Assembly (NCBI GenBank): GCA_009760855.2
Contig: WPIO01000010.1
Coordinates: 7,745,001-7,809,000 of the forward strand
Reading direction: 5' to 3'
Length of the DNA: 64,000 nucleotides
Source of the DNA: Cristatella mucedo
Taxonomy: Eukaryota; Bryozoa; Phylactolaemata; Cristatellidae
Shown here: piece after piece, positions 23,144-35,099 of the stretch
How positions within the stretch are numbered: position 1 is the first letter of the stretch
Layout: each line of letters opens with the position of its first letter
Notes under the pieces: model-generated
Databases searched by the model: none
Told to the model about the DNA's origin: nothing
Seen by the model: only the letters and a program-made list of their open reading frames with translations
Made by a program: the position numbers and the translations under genes

Positions 23144-26100
23144 GTAAGTCGCGCTGCGCCTACACCCCTGCGGTGACCTCGTTTTATTCAGCTGCTTTTG
23201 GCTCGGCCTCGTACTCTGGCGCCATTCGGAGCACAGCCTGCGGCGGCCTTTAGCAATAAGCCTGCGGTAGCCTTAAGCAATAGGCCTGTGCCAGCGGTGG
23301 GGAAAGACGTTCTGAAAACATCTTTCTTCACGGCTACTCGTGTCTGGGTCGGCCGTATGGAGTACGATGGCGATATGGCCGTCGCGGTACTTAGACGTCG
23401 GTGTCGGCCCGCCGTCTTTCGTAAGCTCTTTTAATCAGCTAACGCATTGGTTATTTATTCCCAATGGACATCTCTTTGTTTTTTGCGGCGTTGACTGATT
23501 ATCGTCGGTGTGCGCATTCTTTCGCCGTTTCACATAGCTGATGAGGGCTTTATTAGGTGACTCAACCATTGCGTCCTGGGCCGCGTGGACAAATCCGCAC
23601 AGGCCGGAGGCGCTCGTAGCAATAGGGCGCCTGGCCGGCGGGTTAATGAGAAGATATACTTGCCGCTGACTGGCGGAATATAGCAAGCGTGGCAGCTGCA
23701 CGTCTGCTACGTGTGCCGCATCTCGATATCATTGATCGAGTGCAGTAAGTAGGCCGTTCACTGTACTGTGCCACGACATTGCTTATCCGTAGGCTCACGG
23801 CCTTGGAGGGCTGTCTATATCGCTTACGAGCTGCCGTTCTCCTCCCAAACCGGTCCACCAACATCGGCTTAGCAACCGCCGACTTTAACTGCCAAGTTTG
23901 GGTTGCATTTTTGTGCACTGCAGCTAAAAAGCTTCTTTGGCGGTTTTTGGATTTTACTCGTACAGGTAGCAGTTGTTATGGCTCATCACGAGGTAATGTT
24001 GCTACATAGTTTGTCGAAGTAATGTAATGAGAGCTAGCCCCGGCAGCAATTACATGATGAAAATTGTGTATTGGCTAATGTAATCACCGAAAAAAAGTAC
24101 CCAGAAGCACCAAAAAGCAATTAGGATCAAGAAATAAAGTGTAGCTTTATGGCACTGGCTTTCGATACGACTAGTCTGCAGACTTGCTGCTGTCATGCGA
24201 CCTGCTAGTTGCCAGCAGCACCCCTCGAGCTATAGTAACGACTATACAAAGTCAGCAACACGATCAGTGATTGCTCCGTGATATTTAACTATCTATTATA
24301 TGATGATTGGCATAATTCACTAAAAACGTTACTGCCAGAGCATCTGAATTGATTCATTTGTGTATTATCCTGCCGCATTGATATTTCACTTGCTATTATG
24401 TAATGGTTGGCATAATTCACAAAGAAACGTTTCTGCCAGAGCACCCAAATAGATTCATCGGTTTATTATCTAGCCGTATTGATTCCTTGACTTTTCATCC
24501 GGCTGCCATGTTTCATCGGGATACCTAGCAAGGACACGGTATGGCATAAGATGCTTCTCTACTCAAGTCTATCGTAAAATCTGCTGCTGAGCAGAACTGA
24601 CGGCTGGTAAAGATCAGACTGCTGAAGGGTGCCTTCAAGGGTACCCCTTATTCGTTGACGGGAGAAAAAGACCATTCACTGGTATCTTCAAGGTCACACC
24701 TTATTCATTGCTTTGAAGAGAGTGACCAGCGAAATTATTAACGCCTTCTACGGTGGTGAAAGTATTGGCAGATATTTTTAAATTGACTTGTAAGCCATCG
24801 ACGAAGTCTGATCGCCTGACAATACCCATGCTCTGATTGGCCGCTAGAAGGAAGAAGAGCAGAAGGTGTACCAGCCGTTTTGACTTACTACGAGAATAAG
24901 GGCCGAAGCAGGGCCAAGAAGAAACTGGCAGCATACACGCGTCGGTGGCTGCTACATGTTGGGATTTACCTCTTGTCCTTGCACAGCACAACAGTAACTG
25001 GATGATTGTGGAGCAGGTCGGAGCTTAGGATTAGCTGACACACACACGGTATAAGCTAGCAGGAAACTCCTAGCAAATTGGTGCCTTACTGTGAGCCGTG
25101 CTACCTTTAGGTTGCCCGAGTTTAGCCCTTACTTCAAGTCCTTACATGTCTTACGGGACTTTTTCAAATTTTGTATGCACTCAGTCAGTCGCTCGAGTGC
25201 TGAATCAGCTGTAGGTGGGCACCACTGCCACTCGTGGGCGATAGAGCGCCGGCCCCACCCCCTTGGACTTCCAGGCAAATGGTGTAGGTGGACGTTGATC
25301 GGCTGCACTTCTCATGGAGATTGCCGGGCATTCGTCTTTCGAAAACGTGGTTCGATTCTTATGTGGACACCTCTATTGTGGCATAGTTGTCCTGCTAGTT
25401 GTCTGTGTGTAGACCGTTGCTAACAAGTGTTGCTGTTTTCAGATCGGTATCATATTTCAGCCTCTGCAGCTGCTTTTAAACGGTAATCTTGGTCCAACCA
25501 ATAGCTGTCGTTAGTAGCAGTCTTTCGTTAAACCTCAAATCCTTTGGAGACCGTGCATAGATCGTTAGTGCGTTAGTTCGTATGCTCCCAAAGCCTGGAA
25601 CTCCCTCCCGACTTTCGTCAGAACATCCCCTGACTTGACCAGATTTAAAAAGAACTTAAAAATACACCTATTTAGGACAGCATTTAGTGGGTCCCTGTGA
25701 TTCGTCCTTCATGTGCTTATGCGTGCTGGCACTGTGCATACTGCCACTAACCACATTTGCATGCTGACCCTGTGCATGTCACCCCTAACCAAGTTATTCA
25801 TGTAGTGTGTTTATCAAGCATGATATTACTCACCATTCAATTGCATTTCCCTTTGCAGCAAATTTAAAGCTCCTAGAGAGAGATTGAGTTCTCTGAGGGC
25901 GCTTTATCAAGTGCATTATTATTATTATTATTATTATTATTCGTTGTGCCAGGCCTTCTAAGTCGGACTGTATCATTTGGCTTCCATTAATCGATGGTAT
26001 CATAGTAGTGAACTATCAATCGATATTTTCCAGCTAAAACTATTCTTAAATCGTCCAGTCCTCTCGTCCACTTAAGAAAAACTAAGAAAATGCTGCTTTT

Positions 26101-29100
26101 AGTGTAAAACTGTGTGACCCTGGAGTAGACCAGTTGGAGGAAAGTCGAGATAATCCGGATTAGAGACCGCCGATGAATGTGGCTGCAAGGCTAGTTACAA
26201 ATGCCAGATGCTTGAATGTATGTCTTGGTGGAAAGAGCTTGGATGGCTGTGGGCTGATAAACAGAAACAGAGCCAAGTTCTTACGCTGACCCACAGCGCT
26301 CGCCACGGCTTGGCTCTTTCGTACGTAGGTAACCTGCTGCACCAGACTAAGCCTCGTCGTGCTTTTAGGTCCTTATGGACATTGGACATCCAAATTAGCT
26401 GTTCATGATTAAAGACTGTTGGCGACAATAGATTTTGCTCTGAAGGTATTAGACTATGGCACTCACTTCCACGGTTTGTTTGCAACGACATATACACTAT
26501 TGCTGTCGACAATGGCACATCTTTTTTAGCCGTCATGCACTGCTACTTTCATGCTACTCACAACCTCAACTGCTCTGCTGACTCACTTTCTCTTTGTTAC
26601 GTGAGATAGAGTCTGTTGGCTATCGAACGAGTACCGAAAGCAGCTTATGCTGTGAGTGTGCTACACAAAACTCTTCTGTATAGTACCTACACAGTCTTAG
26701 TGGCTTTGTGAAGATACAGGCAGAGATAGGTTCATTCTTCCCTTCAGTACACTAGTGGCCCAATAGATATGTGTCAGCTTGGAATACTATGAATCCGGAC
26801 AATGTGGCAAGTTAACAATACCATTATTACCAGGGTTTGTTCTTAATGCACTTCGGATGTGCTCATTCATCATTCATTAACTTCTAGCTTGGCCTTCATA
26901 CAGTTTAGTTGTAAATTATAGTTTGTCTTCGAGCATGCCCTTAGGCTGCATCTCTTCTTCGTTCGTGCCATTTCAGCTTTCACATACTGAGCTACTGTTT
27001 TATCTCACTTTTAGCAAGCACGTGTCATTGCATGCCATTATTGAGTTATTGAAGAAGCTTGATCGCGTACCCCTGGAACTTTCTGATTTGAGATACGTTC
27101 ACTCTTCTTCGTTGACCTTTTCAGCTGATGGGCTGTGGGCTCGTCGGCGTCGGCATATGGGCTCTCGTCGACAAGAACTTTAAGACAATGGCTGAAAACG
27201 AAGGCCTGGAGATGATATACTATGCAGCTATTGCTCTGATCGTCATCGGTGGTGTGATCATGGCTGTGGGATTCTTCGGCTGCTGTGGAGCGATCAGGGA
27301 GAGCCAGTGCCTTCTTGTCACGGTACGTGTGATTCCATCAGGTGAATGAAGCACGGCAACCGTGCTGACTAGACATGGTGGTAGACATTGGCTGCACGGT
27401 AGTACTGCTGGCCATGTGGCTGTGGAAACAGACTTTTTTGTGGGTATGGTGGGTGCCAAGTAATGCCAGTAATTTATTTTGGCTGAATTTGAGTGATCCT
27501 GTAAAGGTGTGTTAAGGTAGGTCATGCAAGGGTTAAAACTCATAACAGAGCTGAGCTCACAGGAGGAGTCTGCGGGACCAGGAGCAACTTCTCGATCTCG
27601 GTGGTTCTTAGCATTTGTGCCCCAAGATGACCGTAAGCTGCTAGTAATGTGTGGAGGGGGCTAGGCTGAAGCAGTTGGGTTCAGTCGGCAATTGTTGACA
27701 GTGAATCGACCAACCACACACGGTCAGCTGTAGCTGACTGTAAAAATTAACTCACTCCACAGTTCTTTAAGTGCTGGCTAGTCTCGTCTAGTGAGCTGCA
27801 TTGGTACAAAAGCAATTAATTGCAGGCATTGGATAGCAGGCCTCGAATTAAGTAAGACAATGGTCTCTTTAGCTTTGTATTGTGTACTGCCCCATGCAGG
27901 TATTGGTAATCTGGGCAGTCTGTTGGCCGCCTCCAGCTGTTACCCAAGCTGGGGGGGGGAGGGGCTTGCTGGGTCAGCAACTCGGAAAAGGCTGGCCAAA
28001 ACAGTCTGCAGGATCTTCAGTAACTGGGTGCTGCCTGGGATTTCTGAGATACTCTACAGGGATTTTTTTTTCTTTCTCGCCAATAGCCTTCGAAGTAAAT
28101 CTCTTTCTAAGCATGATCTAGAAATGAAGGTTGCAGACTGATTAGCTTCGACAGGTAAGCCTAGCTGCTGGGTTTTGCACCATGGCTAAGCAAGTTTGTT
28201 TGCACAAGCCGTAATAGGGGCAGGGAGAGACTTACATGCCGAGTAAGTAAGTGTAGGTTAGATGTCAGATCGGCAAGAGTGAACTTGCTACTTGCACTCT
28301 GCTGGACATCGAGTCATTGGCACACTGGTAACTGTGCCTCAATTGATTGGAACAGTGTGCCTGCGTTGCTCCGAAGGAGCAGGGGCCGGCATTCGTCAGA
28401 CCACTAAAGCACCAGTCCTCGTCGTCCGATGGGCATGTTGCTTGACCTGGTTCAGGGTCTTAGCTAGCACTGCTTATTAAGCCAGCTCCTTATTTGATTG
28501 GTCATTCACGGGACGATTCGGCCATCAGAAGCTTTAGCTGTGCAGGTCCTAGACTGTGGAACTCGCTTCCACAATTCTTACGCAACGACATCTACTCTCC
28601 AACTGCCGACTATGGCACATCTTTTTCAGCGGTCCTGAACTGCTACTTCTATGCTACTTACTACCTCAACTGCTCTCCTAACTCTGCTATGCTTCCCACT
28701 TTCTCTTTGTTGCGTGAGACGAAGTCTGTTGGCTACCGAATGCGTACCGAAAGCCGCTTAGGCTGTGAGTGCGCTATACAAAACGCTCCTGCGTAACACC
28801 CACATGGTCTTTTTGACTTTGTGGAGTTACTGACGGAGATACATACATACATCGGCAAGTGGGCCTCTTACCATTCGACTGCATAATCAAAGTGTCCTAT
28901 CGTCTATTGTCTTCTCGTCAGTGGTCATCAATGGACAGCCCTTTTGGTCTGGTGATTTATTGGACTGGGAGGGGTAGCGACATCGCAGGTTGTGTGGGAT
29001 ACTGCAGATGTGATTTTTACTCCCGTGGGATTGGTAGATTCTGAATTGGGTTTACCCTCTCGTGTATAAAGTAATACTCGGTGTTCTAACAAACAGGAAA

Positions 29101-32100
29101 GCATATTGACTGCAGAAAGCAAGCCAGCGAATGGAACAGTTGCAACTCTAATTGATGCCAATCACTGAGTAGTGAATTATTACTATGTTACATGTGTGTG
29201 TGCCTCCTATGTGATGCGCACCACATGTGGCTTAGGCCGAATGCTGTTCAGAAGGTTGCAATAGGTCGTGCAGCATCTTGAGGAATGACTCGATTGTTGA
29301 CTAGTCAGTGCGAGCTACGACATGAATCTTCTCTAATGGTTGTGAACTTGCCCTCGTGCCACCATTCGGAGTCAGTGCATTCAGACTGATGCTCGCCTGT
29401 GTCGTGCAGTTGTGACCGGCTTGCTCTCCCTGGTGATAAGCCGTGCCCGCGTGCATCTACTACCGGTATGTGCTCGTGGCACACTTACCCCACCTGCCAA
29501 CGAAGCTGGGTAGCGTTTGTGCAAGTGTACCCATGTTATACGTGGTAATATTTTCTTAAATAGTATGTGTGTCCGTGCTGGCGTATTCGTGCTGGGCCAA
29601 GCCTTTGTTGAGAGCTGGGAAACATTTCGTGCAGCTATTGCTCATGATGAGGCATTCGAATACTAAATGAATTGGTAGGTGTGAAACTTATATTGTTATG
29701 GCAATAAGCTGGGACGGTGGCACTAGGCGCAGCTGTTCCAATTTGGTCTTAGTTGAAGCTGTTAACTGTGCTGCTATATAAAGAGTCTGATTTCTATAAT
29801 GGCTGGTCTAAAAGATTTAACCTACTCAGACTGCTGCCTTTGCATCAGCCAATCTGCAGTAGACAAAATGTAAACTGTATGTGCTTCTTGTGTACTTCTA
29901 CTGACAGTCGGCTGCCTGCTTCCCTCGGTGCAATTGGAGTCAGCCAGCTGCACAGCAAATGGTCTAAATGCTGTACCGAGAAGCAGGCAGGGGCAGCTAA
30001 GTAAACCGTTTGCTTATTAGCTTTAGATAAGGGAAGTTATTTAGAATGAATGGTAATACTCAGTGACGAATGAACAGCCGGAGTTCTTGGAGAACTTTAT
30101 AATTGTAGATATTAACTTGACTGGATGCCCTAGTATCTTCCCAGGTGTCGGATCTGGTAGCATCTTGTATGATAGGCTGTGTGGAGGGAAGACACCTGAC
30201 AAAAATATTTCGTTGCTTGAATATATAGACGTTTCGGGCATGTAATAAAATTGGATGCCAAATAAGGCAGCAATTAACAAAGATAAGTAGTTTACAAAGA
30301 GATGAGCTACTCACTTAGCCAAAGTAGCCAGTATTTTCCAACCCCAAAATAGTGTAGTGTAGATAGCCTGAATAGTTTTAATCGGCAACGACCGTTGGGA
30401 ATTTTTTTTAAGTAGATTGCACGTGCTTGTGCCATATCGTAAGAAAGGTTGAGTGCTGAGGTAGGGGCACATCTAAGGATTAATCTACCAGAAGAACAAT
30501 GGGCGACATTGGTGCAAAAGAGGCGGCGTTATAGCCGAGTGACCTGAGGACTAGTTGATCATCATCAACTCAGTACATTTTGAGGAAAAATCATTGGTAA
30601 GTCTGTGATGTTGCTGTTTGCTGGCATTGCATGGACTTGTCCTTCCAGTGTATATATGTATACTATGACCAGCATGTAAGTGGTGCGGCAGGTTTGTATG
30701 CCTGATCACATGTTTTGTATTTGTGTGCAAGCGTTATTTGTGGGTACCACTCGGGAATGGTTGTGGCAGACCATGCGTGACTGTTGGAATCTTATTCTAG
30801 TTGATGCCGATTAATTCGTCATACCTCGTTGTATGATCTCACCTTGTTCACGCCTTTCGAATTGTACAAATATTTTGTCGAGTCATAGCTGCAGTCACTT
30901 TTAGGCCTTAAGAGTTAGACTTGAAAAGCCCTTATGTTGCATTTTGTTCTTCATGGAAGATGAGAAGTATTAGCACTATGTGGCAAGGAGCAGCTTGGCA
31001 GATGAAGATTTAGATGAAGCAGCAAAGACTGTTAATAAGCATAGGCTGAGCACGGCAGCTGCCAGCATGCTCGGTCAGGCGTTGAGTGGACGGCCAACTA
31101 TTAGTTTGCTCCGCAATGTTCACTAGCCGCTATATAGGTCGTTGGTTCAATACCTAGGAACAGCAAGAATTGGTTCTCTTATTGCGAATTGGTTCCACCT
31201 CATCTTATTGGAGTGTTATATGCTATATAAGTTTGGCCTCTGGGCCCTGCCACGTTGCTATATTAGCACGAAATGGACGGCTGTGAGAACTGTTTGTGCC
31301 GCCTTCGGTTTTGGCCCAAAGACCTGCTGTAGCAATGCCGTTCATCATTTGAGTTAGACCGGGTAGGTTTTGGTGTGTATATGCACCAATGAGCCCACTG
31401 CCTTCAGACTGTGTGCAGCTACTGCTGCCTCACACTAGAATGTTAGGGAGTGACATCTCTCGAGGGATCACGACCGGGTCAGCCCCCCAGACTTACCTGA
31501 ACGTTGCCGTTCGAAAGGCTGTTGCTGACAATGACTCGGAATGCATGGAGTGGCGGCTGGGCTAAGCAATAGTTAGTTACGAGTGTGAATGTGGCAGGGG
31601 GGGCTGTGGCGTCGTTGCTGCCACCGAACTCTCTTACGTGGGCTGTTCGTGACGCAGTCAGGATTGTGGCATGAGGAAATCGTACGAATGACACGGAATA
31701 AGTGTGCTCACTCGTGGGAAATGGTCGGCTCATTTTATTTTAAGAGCATCCTGGATTCTCTGGTTCTTGGCTCATCCTCTTCCCGGAATGTGCACACAGT
31801 TGATGCACTGGATCTCATCTCGAGCAAGCTGTAAGAAGAAGGCTGCCGATTAGAAGGCAAGGTGAATGCGCCCACTGCTGGCGACAGCATCAATTATGCA
31901 ACCTCTCTTCCACTGCCAGAACGAAACACCGAGAAAGCTATGGTGTTAAGCATTTACAAAAAGAAGACACGTCTGACGTGGTTCCCGCTTGTAGCTGGAC
32001 AGTTGCCCGGTGCAGCTTGAACGGCCTGCTCCCAGTCGGCCGAGTGGCTCAAGGCACAGCAGCTGCCCGTGCGGATGACCGAGGTTGATCTCGAGGCTGA

Positions 32101-35099
32101 TAAAAGCAAGCTTGACCAGACCGCGCTTGCAGCCAAGCTTGACCAGATGCGCTTGCAGCCAGTGGTGTAACAGCAGTCGCTTCTCGTCTGCCTCCCACCT
32201 CGTAGCAGCCAGAATCGACCGGAATTGATAGGTTAGACCGTGTTCGGTGTGCTTAGCAAAACCAAGGGCAGATGGGGGCTTAGTGATGACCTTGACACTT
32301 TCCCTAAGCAGTCAGGTTTTCACAGGGTAATTCACCGTGGAAGATTGCGCCCAGTAGCAGCTTTGCTGTTGGTTCTCTGGCGGCGCTGGTCAATGGTAGT
32401 ACCCTTTCAGGTATGCCGGTGCCTCAGGCACTCCTTGGTTACTATCTGCCCCGAGTTACTACTGGGTTAGTTGCTCTTTAGTGCCAGCCCCCCCCGAACT
32501 GTAAATGGCTGCGTGCAAGTGGCATGAAATTGCCGGGCATGCGATTGCCGATGCACGCCCGGTAGCTGTGAGTCATCGGTGCCGGCATCTATGCTGGTCT
32601 GACCGTCGCGGTTAGAGCAGAGCAGCGGAGCTCTCCATATGTCTGCAATTCAATTTCTCTTTCAGTTTTTTATCTGCCTGTTCGTGCTCTTCACCGTCCT
32701 GGTAGGCGCCGGAATCTGGGTCCTGGTCTCTCGCGACACGGTAGGTGGAGCGTCACTTGGGGCTCGCTGCTCGCCCGGAATCCTTTGGAAAGCTTTGCTG
32801 CTCTAGTGCGCACCGTTGCCCTACCTGATGCGGAATCCGCCCGACAGTTCATCAGCCACGCGGAGGCTCTGCTGAAAAAGACAGCCAGTGCTTACAAGGC
32901 CGATGCGAAGATTGTGCCACCCGGCATGCCTCTGCTCGTGCTCCTGCAGACCGAGTTGAAATGCTGCGGAGGGACCGGTCCCCTTGACTATCCGACTCTC
33001 GCAGACATACCTCCATCGTGCGCGTCGTCGTCCAACATCGTAAGTGATGGGCAATCGTCTGGCTTTCTTCCTGCTGCCTCTGCTGCTTGCTCGCACCAGC
33101 TGTTGCCGTGGGGGCGGCAGGGGTCGTTGCACGGCTGAGTGCATGACGCGGTCATCCTTTAAATGCCGCAGGCCGGCCCCACCCACCTGCTGCCGCTGCT
33201 GCACAGGCTTGGCAGATCCTGTGCGGCCAGATCAGGCTTAGGAGGCCATATTAAATCGGTGATTCGCCACATGGTTGTGTCTTCAGCTAGGCAAGATTGA
33301 GCAAGGCTTAACTGGCTGTGGGTCAAGGCTGAAAGCTGCACTGGAAGCTCACACCGTTATCATCAGCGGCGTTGCCATTGGTGTCGGCGTCATCATGGTG
33401 AGCCAGCTTGTGCCTTGCCGCCTTGCCTAGGCTGTACTTTTTCTTTCTTTCTTTCGCTGGCTCCCCTTTTTTTGCGCATCAGAAATTTCGCTGCGTAAGA
33501 AACTTTACAAGCGAGTGAGAAAAATTCGACTACGTTTTTGCATATGACAATTTAGTAACAAGGAATGCTTCGCATGTTTTGGGTGGGGTTGGAGTCCGAG
33601 CAAATTAGAGTGGTCTGTTGATTTTCGGGCTGTTTCATCATTTGCAGTAAATACCCTCGACCCAGGACTGGGACAACCTAGATTCATCACTCATGCCAGT
33701 CACATATGTCAGCCACTGGCAAGAGTAGATGTGCCGGTTGGCTCCCCTTTTGGAAAAACATCGACTACATGATTTGTATAGCCGTGTACTCTCACATTAG
33801 GCTTGACGAGTGCTCGTTTGAATGAGGCATGTTACAGTGCCATATGGCTTCAGCTGTTTCCTCATGTTTGGGGATTTTGAAACTTGTGGAACTTTGGGGA
33901 ACTCAGCCGTCCTTGCCTTCCTAACTGCAGCACGTTCTGGCCAAGAAAGTTACTACGTCTTGCGGCATTGTATGCATTATGCAATGACTGCAGACAACTG
34001 CCGTAGGTCGTATGATTTTTGGTGATTTTTAACTCAGCTAGAGTATCATTCTAAATTTGATGGTAACTTCCAAATGTACTCTGCTAGATCAGGTTCTGGT
34101 GTCTGACTAAAAAGCTCGTGATTCCATGTCTGTACATCTTGTGAGAGTCTAGTCTCTGTAGAATAAAGTTGGTTCTATCAGTTGAGTGGCCAGCTGATGA
34201 GGACCAGTGCATGCTAGAACGCACCAAAAATGCTGTAGTCGAATATTATATGGTCACTCCGCTTGTAGTTATACTTCCAGACTCTTTAATAGGCAAAAGC
34301 CTGTTTTAAGTCACTTATTTGTTAACTTGCTCAAGTCCACTGACTCTGTTGCTCACTTTAACTTCCTGTGTGCCGGAAACTGTGATAAATACTGATCTGG
34401 ACAAGAAACTGCGTGGAGGGAGCTGCTCATACATGCCAATACGTCTCTGTCTGTGCGACGAATGTGAAGGGTTGGCTCAAACCATTCCATTTAATTTTTT
34501 TGTAATGCTCCTACCTTCTCCTTTTCGGTAGCCTGCTGCTTAGCTATACACCGGTGCAGCTGTGGAGCCCGAGCATTTGGGGAGTCATGCTTCCATCACG
34601 GTTTGTCGGTCGTCGTGCTCTGGCCAGTTTTTGCATGCAAACAGACATGCACAGCCACGTTTGGTCAGCTGGTCCGGCTGCTGCTGTGCACAGTTGGAAT
34701 CTGCCGGCATCGTGTTCTTGTTGTGCTCGAGTGAGCTGGTAAGAGTGTATCGTCACCTCAGATATCCCGGGGCTCGTAGGTTTCGCTGTCAAGGACGACA
34801 CGATGCACTCTTTCTTTCTTGCTGTGTGATGTCTCAATAATGGTGGTTAGTACCACACGGCTTTTGACACAGTTCGTGTTATTACCGTTGTCGGCAAAGG
34901 GTGCCATGTTAGCCAGCCCACTGAGTGCTCGCCAGGCATGCATCGCATTATCGCTCATCGCTCGGGGTTGGCAGCTGTGTGACACTTGTGTGTTTCTTTG
35001 CTTTTGTGCCGATTTGACGTGTGGTTGGTTTTTCACTTTCAGTTGCTCGGAATGGTCTTTGCCATGCTGCTGTGCTGTGCCATCAAGGACGCCAATTAA
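23066..35099 (+). CDS. tetraspanin, isoform A (exons 1-2 plus 3' module A)
   Basis: A four-pass membrane scaffold protein. Exons are 23066-23143, 27125-27322, 32666-32740, 32848-33039, 33287-33397 and 35043-35099, all joined in phase 0, giving about 236 residues, a usual tetraspanin length. TM1 is residues 12-40. TM2 runs from about 53 to 78 and is followed by the family hallmark GCCGAIRES. TM3 is encoded by exon 3. The large loop (about 118-195) carries CCG at 156-158, a PPSC and a further GC, giving four cysteines. TM4 spans exons 5-6 and the tail ends CCAIKDAN. The N-terminal cysteines and the CC after TM4 are likely palmitoylation sites by family analogy. The orthology group was not assigned. 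Confidence 0.9.

Noticed and set aside
29408-29466. Possible extra tetraspanin exon between gcag and gtatgt
   Set aside because: Its phase does not fit exon 2 (immediate TGA in phase 0), and the encoded segment is not a convincing TM3.
32807-32847. Longer version of loop exon 4A starting after ctctag at 32806
   Set aside because: It breaks the phase with exon 3A. The acceptor at 32847 gives phase 0 and aligns with exon 4B.
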